In this document: positions 27,173 through 37,113 of the stretch, one piece after another
How the letters are laid out: every line of letters begins with the position of its first letter
How positions within the stretch are numbered: position 1 is the first letter of the stretch
Source: Bacteroides gallinarum DSM 18171 = JCM 13658
GTDB lineage: Bacteria > Bacteroidota > Bacteroidia > Bacteroidales > Bacteroidaceae
NCBI RefSeq assembly: GCF_000374365.1
Contig: NZ_KB894124.1
Location: 1-64,000, forward strand
Direction: 5' to 3'
Length of the DNA: 64,000 nt
The notes under the pieces: generated by a model
Database searches by the model: none
What the model was told of the DNA's origin: nothing
What the model saw: the letters and a program-made list of their open reading frames with translations, nothing else
Position numbers and translations under genes: made by a program

Positions 27173-28099
27173 ATGACAAAGAACTACAATGATTTAGGAG
27201 TAGAATTTAAGTATCTTATTGTAAATGACATGGACCGGAAGTATGGTTTGTGGGTGAATACCGTAGGCTTTCAATCCATTCAGCCGGATTCCCCGTATCC
27301 CCTGAAAGACCATCCTTCGGGTTATTTCTTCAATGCTCAGAAAGGACGCGTTTTACGTGAATATCAATTGGTTTACATAACGAAAGGCAGAGGACTTTTC
27401 TCCTCGGAGACGACCCCGGAGAAACAAGTCTGCAAAGGACGCCTCATGGTACTGTTTCCGGGGCAGTGGCATACCTATCATCCTTACCGTCAGACGGGGT
27501 GGAACGAGTACTACATCGGCTTTGAGGGTCCCGTTATCGATAATATGATGAAAGGCGGTTTCCTCTCGAAAGAGAACCAGGTACTCGAAGTCGGGCTGAA
27601 CGAAGAGCTGGTATCCCTTTTCTCCCGTGCCCTGGAAATAGCGGAGGCGGATAAGATATCCTCCCAGCAATACCTCGCAGGGATAGTATTGCACATCATG
27701 GGGATGATACTGTCCATTTCCAAGAATAAGATTTTTGAGATAGGCGATGTCGACCAGAAGATTGAGCAGGCCAAGATTATAATGAACGAGAACGTATTCA
27801 AGGATGTAGACCCCGAGGAGCTGGCCATGAAACTGAACATCAGCTATTCCTGGTTCCGGAAAGTGTTCAAGGACTATACCGGCTATGCGCCGGCTAAGTA
27901 TTTCCAGGAATTGAAGCTGCGTAAAGCCAAGCAACTGCTGGTCGGCACTTCCCAGTCTGTCAAGGAGATTTCCTTTATGCTCAACTATAAATCCACCGAG
28001 CATTTCTTTTCCCTGTTTAAAAAACGTACCGGGTTTACTCCGTTGGAATACCGCTCTTTCGGCAGGGAGACGGAAGTGGAAAGTGGGGATATAGATTAA
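27173..28099 (+). CDS. rhaR: AraC-family regulator, probable rhamnose activator RhaR
   Basis: A 308-residue regulator. The N-terminal 160 residues form an AraC-type cupin (YQLVYITKGRGLFSSE, LFPGQWHTYHPY). The C-terminal 100 residues hold two helix-turn-helix motifs (DPEELAMKLNISYSWFRKVF and SVKEISFMLNYKSTEHFFSL, then KRTGFTPLEYR). A positive AraC-type regulator RhaR lies at the end of the rha operon in B. thetaiotaomicron, in this same order. It also sits just before an unusual SusC/SusD pair, which it may control. Confidence 0.85.
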   Translation: MTKNYNDLGVEFKYLIVNDMDRKYGLWVNTVGFQSIQPDSPYPLKDHPSGYFFNAQKGRVLREYQLVYITKGRGLFSSETTPEKQVCKGRLMVLFPGQWHTYHPYRQTGWNEYYIGFEGPVIDNMMKGGFLSKENQVLEVGLNEELVSLFSRALEIAEADKISSQQYLAGIVLHIMGMILSISKNKIFEIGDVDQKIEQAKIIMNENVFKDVDPEELAMKLNISYSWFRKVFKDYTGYAPAKYFQELKLRKAKQLLVGTSQSVKEISFMLNYKSTEHFFSLFKKRTGFTPLEYRSFGRETEVESGDID

Positions 28100-28226
28100 G
28101 CCAAAATGGATAGTCGAGAATCAAAATGATTATAAAAAAACTTATATTCCACTATTTTACTATTTAGAACCTTCTTTTTGCTTAAGAGAAAATCAAAAAA
28201 GGAAGTATTTATGTCAGTAGTTGTAT

Positions 28227-28255
28227 TTTGTTAAGTACATCTATATTTAACTTTG
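28227..28255 (+). promoter_or_regulatory. Promoter for the first SusC/SusD pair
   Basis: TTTG (28227-28230) and TAACTTTG (28248-28255) are separated by 17 bp, the best -33/-7 match in the window. The leader to the susC ATG is about 80 nt. Upstream, 28100-28226 is AT-rich with weak inverted repeats and no gene. Confidence 0.7.
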
Positions 28256-28339
28256 CAACCATGATTTCTGTGTCCGATAACGGTTTTGTCGGACTGTTAA
28301 TCTTGAATTAATTAATCAACCAATTTATATTAATAGTCT

Positions 28340-31300
28340 ATGAGAATCTTACACAAAAAATTATGCTTATTAATGCTTCTTTTAATAAGTTGTCATTTAA
28401 ACATTCTTGCACAAGACAAGACCATTACAGGTGTTGTATTAGACAAAACAGGTGAAAGCGTTATTGGTGCGAGCGTGTTGGTTAAAGGAACTACTAATGG
28501 TACCATCACGGACATTGATGGTAATTTTACATTGAAAAATGTTCAAGATGATGCTATCCTGCAAGTTAGTTTTGTGGGTTATAAGGCGCAGGATGTTGCT
28601 TTGAAAGGACAAAGCAATATAAAAGTAGTTTTGGAGGAAGATACGGAAGTCCTTGATGAGGTTGTTGTTATCGGTTATGGCTCTGTGAAAAAAAGCTCCT
28701 TGACTGGTGCTGTGGCGAAGATGGATGCTAAAAGTATTCAAGATCGACCTTTAGCGCGTCCTGAAACGGCTTTGCAAGGACAACTTGCTGGTGTATCGGT
28801 ACGTTCCATTACAGGTGAACCTGGTGCTGATATGCAGATTCGTGTACGTGGTGCTGCTTCAGTTAATGCAAATTCCGACCCTTTGTATGTAGTAGATGGT
28901 GTACCAATGACTACTTTGAGTGGTATAAACCCTGCGGATATTGCTTCTATAGAGGTTTTGAAGGATGCTGCTTCTGCTGCTATCTATGGCTCTCGCGGTT
29001 CAAACGGTGTCGTTATTGTTACTACTCAAAAAGGGAAAACCGGAAAACCAAAGGTTTCGTTTAATGCTAGTGTTGGTTTCCAAACGCTGGAAAAGAAAAT
29101 TGATATGTTGAGTGCCACAGAATGGATGGAGTTTAGAACAAGATGGAACGATACCAAATATCTGACTGATGCAAAAAAAGCAGGAGTAACTAATGCAAGC
29201 ATTCATGATGATAATGCTACCCGTCTTGCTAATCTTGGTGTAACTGCTGGCACTGATAAGGCGTATGAGTATATTTTGGATGACCGTTGGTTCAACTATA
29301 TGAGCCAGGATATAAGAAATACGCATACCTATGCAGCAACAACTGAAGGTCTTAGCCTATTAGACTGGCAGGATGAATTTTATCGTACAGCTATGGTGCA
29401 AGATTATGGTCTGAGCGTTTCTGGGGCTACTGATAATGTAAACTATCTGTTTTCTGGCGGTTACCTGAATCAAGAAGGATTGGCTACAGGTACGGGATAC
29501 AAACGTTTTTCTTTCCGTGCTAATGTAGAATCTAAAATCAATAAATACATTTCTGTCGGTATTAATTTGGCTCCTACTTATACCGTATCCGATGGCTCGG
29601 GTAAAGCTAATGGTAAAGATGCACAAACTCATAAAGCGTTGGCTTCTACCCCCGTGTCGGAGCCAGGTGTTGGTTATATGACAAATGTACAACCGAATGC
29701 TCGTTATGGATGGGCGGATACGAATTCAAGTCCTATTTATACATTGGAGAGTATGATTCGTCAAGATCGCACTTTACGTATGGTAGGTAATGCGTTTTTG
29801 CGTATCACTCCGTTTCAGGATTTCCGTGTAGAGTTATCAGCTGCTGCTAATTATTCTGATGTAGACGGAAACACTTATACATTCTCGAGCGCGAGTTCGA
29901 AGTGGTCTGCTGGTGAAGGACAAAATTCCGGTGGTGCCCATACTACAAGTCGGATATGGAGTACGTTGTTGCAAGCAGTAGCCAATTATGATCATACTTT
30001 TGACAAACATGGTGTAAGCGCTATGCTTGGTTTTTCATCTGAACAGTCTTCGTTGGGGTATAAAACGGAACAGTCTTTCAGCGCACCTTTTCCGAATGAT
30101 GCCATTACAGGTACATTTGATGGTTCGAAATTGAAAGCTAAAGCTAATACGGTGACCGAACAAACTCCTAGTAAGCTGCTTTCTACATTCGGACGTTTAC
30201 AATATAACTATGATGAACGTTATATGCTATCCGGTAGCTTACGTTTTGATGGTGGTTCTGTTTTTGGTGCTAATAATAAATGGGGGGTATTTCCGGCTGT
30301 ATCTGGCGGTTGGTTGATTTCTAATGAAAAGTTTTTCAAGAATTGGGATCAGAAATGGTGGAATGCATTGAAGATTAGAGCTAGCTACGGTGTAACTGGT
30401 AATAACTCTATCAGTAACACGGCTGCATACGCTACATTGACATCTGCTATTTATGGAGGTGTTACAGGCTATTATACTAACAGTCTAGCTAATGCCGATT
30501 TGAGTTGGGAAAAAACGCATAGTACTGACATTGCAGTTGATTTTGGTTTCTTAAATAACCGTATTCAGTTGTCATTGGATTGGTATACAAAGAATACGAC
30601 AGATTTGTTATATCAAGTTCCAGTAGAAGGAGCTTCCGGTTTTAGTACTATTTGGGATAACTTAGGTGATATTCATAATCAAGGTTTTGAAGTTGAGTTG
30701 AACACACATAACTTGACAGGTGAGTTTAAATGGGATACTTCATTCAATATGTCTTATAATAAAAATGAAGTAAAGAAGATAGGTGCAGATGATACGCCTG
30801 TCTATTCAGGATGGAATGGTAATGAAACGAATGTGTTGATTGTAGGCAAACCTGTTAATTCATACTATATGTATGAGGCTATCGGCGTATGGAAGAGCCA
30901 AGCAGAAATAGATGCGTACAGTGCTGCTCACGGTGGAAATCCTGTGACTTTCGAAGGTCAGAATATACAACCGGGCGATGTCCGTTACCGAGATGTCAAT
31001 AATGATGGTAAGTTTGATAAGGATAATGATAGGGATTATTTAGGCACTCCGACACCAAAGTTTGTATTCGGTTTGACAAATCGCTTCTCTTATAAGAATT
31101 TCGACCTTTCCATTTTACTGACAGCACAAACTGGAGGAAAAATCTATAGTTTTTTGGGACGTGCTATTGACCGTCCTAACATGGGGGCGAGATCTAATGT
31201 ATTGGGACGTTGGCGGAATGCATGGTGGTCTGAAAACGAACCGGGTGATGGAACAGTACCTTCTATTTTCAGTACTACGACTGCCTCTGCTATAGATTCC

Positions 31301-31564
31301 CGTTGGTTATATTCTTCCAACTATCTGCGTATTAAAAATCTGACTTTCGGTTATAAGCTGCCTATAAATCCCAAGTTTATATCATACGCACGTGTATATA
31401 TGTCTATTGAAAACTTGGCAAAATGGGATAATTATTATGGAGGCTATTCTCCGGAAGCTGCGAATATAGGTTCTGGACCTGGTGGTGCGACAGCCTTAGG
31501 TTTGGACTATGGTGGTTACCCTAATTCACGTACGTTTACGTTTGGTATAAATGTTAATTTCTAA
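28340..31564 (+). CDS. SusC-like TonB-dependent outer-membrane transporter
   Basis: A 1074-residue SusC-family importer. Signal peptide ends at ILAQ; residues about 26-115 are the carboxypeptidase-like fold (ITGVVLDKTGESVIGASVLV); then TEVLDEVVVIGYGSVKKSSL, the TonB-box/plug signature, a plug (GADMQIRVRGAASVNANSDP, IEVLKDAASAAIYGSRG) and a 22-strand barrel ending FGINVNF. There is no STN signalling domain. It imports an oligosaccharide in partnership with the SusD encoded next. The gene is clearly AT-richer than its neighbours. Confidence 0.95.
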   Translation: MRILHKKLCLLMLLLISCHLNILAQDKTITGVVLDKTGESVIGASVLVKGTTNGTITDIDGNFTLKNVQDDAILQVSFVGYKAQDVALKGQSNIKVVLEEDTEVLDEVVVIGYGSVKKSSLTGAVAKMDAKSIQDRPLARPETALQGQLAGVSVRSITGEPGADMQIRVRGAASVNANSDPLYVVDGVPMTTLSGINPADIASIEVLKDAASAAIYGSRGSNGVVIVTTQKGKTGKPKVSFNASVGFQTLEKKIDMLSATEWMEFRTRWNDTKYLTDAKKAGVTNASIHDDNATRLANLGVTAGTDKAYEYILDDRWFNYMSQDIRNTHTYAATTEGLSLLDWQDEFYRTAMVQDYGLSVSGATDNVNYLFSGGYLNQEGLATGTGYKRFSFRANVESKINKYISVGINLAPTYTVSDGSGKANGKDAQTHKALASTPVSEPGVGYMTNVQPNARYGWADTNSSPIYTLESMIRQDRTLRMVGNAFLRITPFQDFRVELSAAANYSDVDGNTYTFSSASSKWSAGEGQNSGGAHTTSRIWSTLLQAVANYDHTFDKHGVSAMLGFSSEQSSLGYKTEQSFSAPFPNDAITGTFDGSKLKAKANTVTEQTPSKLLSTFGRLQYNYDERYMLSGSLRFDGGSVFGANNKWGVFPAVSGGWLISNEKFFKNWDQKWWNALKIRASYGVTGNNSISNTAAYATLTSAIYGGVTGYYTNSLANADLSWEKTHSTDIAVDFGFLNNRIQLSLDWYTKNTTDLLYQVPVEGASGFSTIWDNLGDIHNQGFEVELNTHNLTGEFKWDTSFNMSYNKNEVKKIGADDTPVYSGWNGNETNVLIVGKPVNSYYMYEAIGVWKSQAEIDAYSAAHGGNPVTFEGQNIQPGDVRYRDVNNDGKFDKDNDRDYLGTPTPKFVFGLTNRFSYKNFDLSILLTAQTGGKIYSFLGRAIDRPNMGARSNVLGRWRNAWWSENEPGDGTVPSIFSTTTASAIDSRWLYSSNYLRIKNLTFGYKLPINPKFISYARVYMSIENLAKWDNYYGGYSPEAANIGSGPGGATALGLDYGGYPNSRTFTFGINVNF

Positions 31565-31580
31565 TTTAATGCTAAGAATT

Positions 31581-33233
31581 ATGTTTAAATTTAAAAATAT
31601 ACTTTGGATGGGCGCATTGGCACTCACTGTCCTTTCTTGTGATGATTTTTTAGATACTCCTCCTGTGGATAGGCTTACTTCAGAGGGATTTTATCAAACT
31701 CAGGAACAATCGGAGCAAGGTGTTTTGGGCGTTTATGCCGATTTACGTCAGTTAGCTAACTGCTCTTATTGGTTTATGTCCGAGTGTCGTTCCGATGGAG
31801 CATGGGTAGAACCTAACCCTGATGCTTATCGTGAATATTCCGAGATTGGAACATTTCGTGCTTCGGAGAATACAACGATGTTCAATACAACTTGGAACAC
31901 TTGGTATAAAGTTATCTATGATGCTAATATTGCTATCTCCAAAATTCCGAGCGCATCTTTTGATTCAGAAGAAATCAGAAGCCAATTTTTGAATGAAGTT
32001 TATTTTTTGAGAGGTTGGGCTTATTTTGAGTTGGCTCGTCTGTTTGGTAATATACCTATTGTGGACAAGCCAATGTCACCTGCAGAAATAAAATCTGTTA
32101 AGCAGTCGTCTGCAATAGATGTAATTAATAACATTGTTATTCCCGATTTAAAGAATGCAGAGAATTTGCCGTATAAGGAAGATATGAAAGATGCAAAGGG
32201 AAAAACTGGTATTGAAAAGCAAGGACGTGCAGACAAAATGGCTGCAAAGGCGATGTTGGCGCGTGTATACATGACTTTGGCGGGGTATCCATATAATGAT
32301 GTAGCTGCGAAAGGTCTCGCCAAGACACAGCTTGAAAGCGTACTCAATGATTCACATGCTACTGGTTATTGGGCTCCGGATTTGGAAGAGTGGAGGATGC
32401 AATGGATGCCGTCTGAGGACTATTATAACAAGTATTCTATATTTGCTATACAATATCGTAGTGGCGGTTCCGGAAATCCTGCGATATTCAATATGATTGC
32501 AGTCAAGGATTTGCCACAAACATGGACTAAATGGGTATGCTCTAATAATAAGATATTTATAGAAAAAACATTGATGCACGAGTTTGACAAGCTTCATGTT
32601 ACTAGCGGTAAGAAAGATGGGCGCGGTTATGACTTTGGGATATTGGCATCTATTCCGGCAGAGGGTAGTATCAATGCCTATCAGAGCAAACAGGAAATAA
32701 TGACTTTTGAAGATGGTACTTCAGGTAATGTATATACGGAAGCCATGCTTTATAAATTTTTGCCTTCTAAACCCAAACTTCAGATGATGAATACTACTTA
32801 TGATGAGACAGGTATGAAGAATTATGATGACTGGGGTGTGAATCTCCCGATTATCCGTCTTGAGGATATGCAGCTTATGTATGCAGAATTGTTGGCAAGC
32901 GAAGGTAAGACGGAAGATGCCATGAAGATTGTCAACAAAATACGTGAGAGAGCTAATTGCGATCCAAGAGCTGAAACTGGTGTAAGCGTGGACGATGCGA
33001 TGAAATACATCAAACTCGAACGTAAGATTGAGTTAATGGGTGAAGGTATTCGCTGGTTCGACCAGGTTCGTTACGGTACTTGGAAATCAGATACAGAGGC
33101 AAAGTTCGACCGCTATAATTATCCTGAATTGAAGGCTAATTTGAAAGACGGTTGTTATCTTTATCCGATTCCTCGTAATCAGATGAATGTGACTCCCGGT
33201 CTTTATGAACAGAATGAAGGATATAAGAATTGA
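31581..33233 (+). CDS. SusD-like surface glycan-binding lipoprotein
   Basis: A 550-residue RagB/SusD lipoprotein (signal ending LALTVLSC with Cys near 20, followed by DDFLDTPPVDRLT). TPR-like helices include FLRGWAYFELARLFG, ARVYMTLAGYP and the C-terminal IKLERKIELMGEGIRWFDQV. It forms the lid of the SusC transporter and binds the glycan at the surface. An earlier ATG at 31569 and one overlapping susC also exist; 31581 gives the best signal peptide. Confidence 0.93.
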   Translation: MFKFKNILWMGALALTVLSCDDFLDTPPVDRLTSEGFYQTQEQSEQGVLGVYADLRQLANCSYWFMSECRSDGAWVEPNPDAYREYSEIGTFRASENTTMFNTTWNTWYKVIYDANIAISKIPSASFDSEEIRSQFLNEVYFLRGWAYFELARLFGNIPIVDKPMSPAEIKSVKQSSAIDVINNIVIPDLKNAENLPYKEDMKDAKGKTGIEKQGRADKMAAKAMLARVYMTLAGYPYNDVAAKGLAKTQLESVLNDSHATGYWAPDLEEWRMQWMPSEDYYNKYSIFAIQYRSGGSGNPAIFNMIAVKDLPQTWTKWVCSNNKIFIEKTLMHEFDKLHVTSGKKDGRGYDFGILASIPAEGSINAYQSKQEIMTFEDGTSGNVYTEAMLYKFLPSKPKLQMMNTTYDETGMKNYDDWGVNLPIIRLEDMQLMYAELLASEGKTEDAMKIVNKIRERANCDPRAETGVSVDDAMKYIKLERKIELMGEGIRWFDQVRYGTWKSDTEAKFDRYNYPELKANLKDGCYLYPIPRNQMNVTPGLYEQNEGYKN

Positions 33234-33285
33234 TATATCACTTAATTACATGTAATGATTAATAAAATTAAATTTTAGGTTAATG

Positions 33286-33327
33286 AAAGAGGTGGGTGCT
33301 TTTTAGGGGGTATACCACCTTTTTCTC
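33286..33327 (+). terminator. Probable terminator after SusD
   Basis: AGGTGG (33290-33295) pairs with CCACCT (33315-33320), followed by TTTTTCT. The stem is short with a 19-nt loop, so termination may be partial. Upstream, 33245-33256 is the perfect palindrome ATTACATGTAAT. Confidence 0.5.
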
Positions 33328-33344
33328 TATATTTGAAACAGATT

Positions 33345-34742
33345 ATGTTTAAAAAGAATATATTGTTAGAAAGTGTATGTAGTGCCGGTATGCTTGTTGC
33401 ACCTCAACTTGCAGCACAAGCACAACAAGCTGCTACGGTAAAAGAAGGTAAGCCTAATATCGTTTTCATCTTAGCCGATGATATGGGGTATTGCGACTTG
33501 GCATGTTATGGGAACAAATACATAGAAACCCCCAATATAGACCGCTTGGCAGCTACGGGAACCACTTTTACCCAATGTTATGCCGGTTCCGGCATAAGTT
33601 CCCCTTCCCGTTGTTCCCTGATGACGGGAAAGAATACCGGTAATACTACCATACGCGATAACTTTTGTACCGCTGGCGGCATTGAGGGATTGAAAGGAAC
33701 AAAACCTATCCGGCGTATGCACCTTCAACCGAATGATACGACAATTGCCACTGTACTCGGAGCTGCCGGTTACAGAACCTGCTTGGTGAATAAGTGGCAT
33801 TTGGACGGCTTTAATCCGGAGGCTACTCCTTTAAACCGGGGATTTGACGAGTTTTACGGCTGGCTCATCAGTACCACCTATTCCAACGACCCGTACTATT
33901 ACCCTTATTGGCGTTTCAACAACGAGAAGCTGGAGAATGTGGAGGAAAATGAAGGCGATAAGCACATCAAGCATAATACAGACCTTTCAACGGAAGATGC
34001 CATTAAATTCATTAACCGCAATAAGAATACCCCGTTCTTTTTATATCTGGCCTACGATGCTCCACACGAACCTTATATCATCGATGAAACTGGCTGGTAT
34101 GATGATGAGGCTTGGGATATGAATACAAAACGTTATGCTTCGCTTATTACCCATATGGACCGGGCTATCGGGCGTCTGTTGGCAGAACTCGACCGGTTAG
34201 GGTTACGCGAGAACACCATGGTTATCTTTGCTTCGGATAATGGTGCTGCCAAGCAGGCCCCATTGGCGGAATTAGGATGTAAAGGCTCTCTTAAGGGCAT
34301 GAAAGGCCAACTGTATGAAGGCGGTATCCGCGTACCTTTTATTGTGAATCAACCAGGTAAGGTTCCGGTACAAAAATTGAACAATATTATTTACTTTCCG
34401 GATGTGATGCCTACTTTGGCTACTTTGGCGGGCGCAACGGACAAATTGCCGCAGAAGCTCAACGGAATCAATATCCTTCCTTTGTTCTATGGGCAACAGC
34501 TCGATACGGACAACCGTTTATTATATTGGGAATTTCCCGGAAAGCAGCGTGCGGCAAGACGCGGAGACTGGAAAGTCGTGACCGTAAAGAAAGATGCTCC
34601 GTTGGAGTTGTATAACATCAGAGAAGATATGACCGAATCCATTAATTTGGCGGATAAATATCCCGAAAAAGTTGCACAGTTTGAAGAAGAAATGAAAGCG
34701 ATGCGTGTTCCTACCCCTAACTGGCCGTTACCGGGTGAATAA
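33345..34742 (+). CDS. Ser-type sulfatase (family S1)
   Basis: A 465-residue secreted sulfatase. After a signal peptide come KPNIVFILADDMGYCD (metal Asp pair), then SGISSPSRCSLMTGK, where S-x-P-S-R replaces the common C-x-P-S-R. Ser 85 would be oxidised to formylglycine by an anaerobic maturase (anSME), not encoded here. Other blocks are NKWHLDGF, YDAPHEPY and FASDNGAAK. The target sulfated sugar is unknown; RG-I is not normally sulfated, so its presence in this cluster is odd. The ATG at 33345 is used; the codon before it in frame is TTG. Confidence 0.9.
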   Translation: MFKKNILLESVCSAGMLVAPQLAAQAQQAATVKEGKPNIVFILADDMGYCDLACYGNKYIETPNIDRLAATGTTFTQCYAGSGISSPSRCSLMTGKNTGNTTIRDNFCTAGGIEGLKGTKPIRRMHLQPNDTTIATVLGAAGYRTCLVNKWHLDGFNPEATPLNRGFDEFYGWLISTTYSNDPYYYPYWRFNNEKLENVEENEGDKHIKHNTDLSTEDAIKFINRNKNTPFFLYLAYDAPHEPYIIDETGWYDDEAWDMNTKRYASLITHMDRAIGRLLAELDRLGLRENTMVIFASDNGAAKQAPLAELGCKGSLKGMKGQLYEGGIRVPFIVNQPGKVPVQKLNNIIYFPDVMPTLATLAGATDKLPQKLNGINILPLFYGQQLDTDNRLLYWEFPGKQRAARRGDWKVVTVKKDAPLELYNIREDMTESINLADKYPEKVAQFEEEMKAMRVPTPNWPLPGE

Positions 34743-34827
34743 AATAGGTTATCGGTTGCAGGGGATTGGAAGCAAATTTTATAGCTTTTCTGCCAATACA
34801 TACAGATTCGTATTTCTGCAAAAGCCT

Positions 34828-34835
34828 TATCTTTG
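34828..34835 (+). promoter_or_regulatory. -7 box upstream of the six-hairpin lipoprotein
   Basis: TATCTTTG lies 45 bp before the ATG at 34880 in the gap after the sulfatase. No -33 element is clear. Confidence 0.45.
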
Positions 34836-34879
34836 CTTCGTTCACAACTATGGAATATATTACTTACACTAAAAATACC

Positions 34880-37024
34880 ATGAAAAGACTAATTTATTCT
34901 CTACTTGCAGTCGTTCTGGTAGCCTGCGGTTCGGACAAGCAGGCGCCGATAAATCGCGAGGCGTTAGTTGCCCGCAATAACCCCCAGGTTTCCTCGTTCG
35001 ATTCGCTCTCGTCGGTTTCGGTAGGTAACGGCGAGTTTGCCTTTACCGTCGATGCCACCGGTCTCCAAACCTTCCCCGAGCTATACAGCAAGGGCGTACC
35101 CCTGGGTACACAAAGCCAGTGGGGTTGGCACAGCTTCGGTAATCCCAACCGCTATAAGGCGGAAGAATACCTGAAAGAGTACGACTTCGGCCGCGGCCAT
35201 AAAGAAATATACGCATGCCAGTTCAAGGAGGACGGACGGCAGAAGGAAGCCGCCAACTGGTTCCGCATGAACCCCCACCGCCTGCATCTGGGCATCGTGG
35301 GGCTGGAACTGGGCGACGATGTAAAAGCCTCCGACATCACCGGCATCTCCCAAACCCTGGATATGTGGAACGGCATCGTTAGCAGCCGCTTCACGCTGAA
35401 AGGCAACGCCTTCGATGTGCAGACCGCCTGCCACCCGGAACAAGATATGATTTCCGCCAGCATCGCCAGCCCGGCACATGCAGGGGTAAAACTGCACTTC
35501 CCGTATCCTACGGGCGCCCATGCCGATGATGCCTGCAACTGGGACGCCAACGACAAACATACAACGGATATCGTGTGCGAAGATGCGCAGAGCGCCGTCC
35601 TCAAACGCACGCTCGACTCCACGGTATATTACGTATCCCTGCGTTGGGAAGGAAAAGCCTCTTTGAAAGAGAAAGCCAAGAACTATTTCGTACTGACACC
35701 CGAGGAAGACAAGCTTGCTTTCTCCTGCAAATTCACGCCGGATTTCCCGGGAAGCGTATCCGAAGGTAAGCCGGCATCCTATAAAGCCGATACCCTGCCC
35801 ACCTTTGCCCAGACAGCAGCCGCCAGCACCGGCTACTGGAACAACTTCTGGAAAAACGGCGCAGCCGTAGACTTCTCGCACTGTACCGACCCGCGCGCCG
35901 CAGAGCTGGAACGCCGCGTGGTGCTGAGCCAATACCTGCTCGCTATCCAGTCCGCCGGCAGCGTGCCGCCGCAGGAAACCGGACTTACGTATAACTCATG
36001 GTTCGGTAAATTCCACCTCGAAATGATATGGTGGCATCAGTCCTGGCAAGCACTTTGGGGACATCCCGAGCTGTTAGACCGCACTATGGGCTGGTACGAA
36101 ACCGTAGAACCCGTTGCCCGCGAGATAGCCCGCCGCCAGGGCTTCGACGGAGTGCGCTGGATGAAGATGACCGACCCCAGCGGAACAGAAGCCCCCTCCA
36201 ACGTGGGCAGCTTCCTGATTTGGCAGCAGCCGCATTTCATCTACCTGGCAGAACTCATCTACCGCGCCAACCCCTCGGACGAGGTGATAAAGAAATACAA
36301 CCACCTGGTGCAGGAAACGGCGAAGTTCATGTACTCTTTTGCCACTTACGACGATTTCCACGGCCGCTTTATACTGAAAGGCGCTATCCCTGCGCAGGAA
36401 ACGCTGCGTGCAGCCACCACCATTAATCCGCCGTTCGAACTCTCGTACTGGCACTATGCCATGAGCGTAGCCCAGCAGTGGCGCGAGCGTGCCGGCGAAA
36501 AGCGCAACCTGGAATGGGACGAGATGATAGACAAACTCTCTCCGCTGGCATACAACGAAGACAGCCTGTACCTGGCCTCGGAAGATGCCGTAGATACATA
36601 CAAGGACATCCGTTTCACCAGCGACCATATGGCGGTACTCGGCTCCGTGGGCATCCTGCCTATGAACAAACTGATACGCGCCGATTACATGAAGAATACC
36701 CTCCACTGGATTTGGGACAACTGGAACTGGGGCAAGACCTGGGGCTGGGACTACCCGATGACGGCGATGAACGCCACCCGTCTGGGCGAGCCCGAAAAAG
36801 CGGTGGGCGCCCTGCTTATGGACAAGCGTACCAATACCTACCTGCCCAACGGCCACAACTACCAGGACGGACGCCTGCGCTGCTACCTGCCTGGCAACGG
36901 CGGCCTGCTTACCGCCGTAGCGCTGATGTGCGCCGGCTGGGACGGCTGCGAGGTGAAGAACCCCGGTTTCCCGCAAGACGGAACATGGGATGTACGCTGG
37001 GAGGGCTTGAAGCCGATGCCGTAA
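34880..37024 (+). CDS. Six-hairpin-glycosidase-like lipoprotein
   Basis: A 714-residue protein with a lipoprotein signal (LIYSLLAVVLVAC). An N-terminal beta-sandwich (about 40-300) is followed by an (alpha/alpha)6-type catalytic region with many W/Y-rich helices (LEMIWWHQSWQALWGHPELL, NWNWGKTWGWDYPMTAMNA). The overall build resembles GH65/GH95-like enzymes, but I cannot name the family. KGAIPAQETLRAATTINPPF may be near the active site with its Glu. It is likely an exo-acting enzyme on a cluster glycan. The start is chosen for the signal peptide; an upstream in-frame TTG gives no sensible N-terminus. Confidence 0.65.
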   Translation: MKRLIYSLLAVVLVACGSDKQAPINREALVARNNPQVSSFDSLSSVSVGNGEFAFTVDATGLQTFPELYSKGVPLGTQSQWGWHSFGNPNRYKAEEYLKEYDFGRGHKEIYACQFKEDGRQKEAANWFRMNPHRLHLGIVGLELGDDVKASDITGISQTLDMWNGIVSSRFTLKGNAFDVQTACHPEQDMISASIASPAHAGVKLHFPYPTGAHADDACNWDANDKHTTDIVCEDAQSAVLKRTLDSTVYYVSLRWEGKASLKEKAKNYFVLTPEEDKLAFSCKFTPDFPGSVSEGKPASYKADTLPTFAQTAAASTGYWNNFWKNGAAVDFSHCTDPRAAELERRVVLSQYLLAIQSAGSVPPQETGLTYNSWFGKFHLEMIWWHQSWQALWGHPELLDRTMGWYETVEPVAREIARRQGFDGVRWMKMTDPSGTEAPSNVGSFLIWQQPHFIYLAELIYRANPSDEVIKKYNHLVQETAKFMYSFATYDDFHGRFILKGAIPAQETLRAATTINPPFELSYWHYAMSVAQQWRERAGEKRNLEWDEMIDKLSPLAYNEDSLYLASEDAVDTYKDIRFTSDHMAVLGSVGILPMNKLIRADYMKNTLHWIWDNWNWGKTWGWDYPMTAMNATRLGEPEKAVGALLMDKRTNTYLPNGHNYQDGRLRCYLPGNGGLLTAVALMCAGWDGCEVKNPGFPQDGTWDVRWEGLKPMP

Positions 37025-37113
37025 TCCTCTCTTTGTATTTAAATATTACTGTATGATTAAACTGTAGTGATTTTGCGCTCCTCCCTACCCAGGATAGCCT
37101 GTGGAAGGGGGGA

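Noticed and set aside
33345..34742. Ulvan-degrading locus as the primary assignment
   Set aside because: The presence of PL11, PL9, CE12 and GH28 fits RG-I pectin much better, and no ulvan lyase is recognised; only the sulfatase argues for it.
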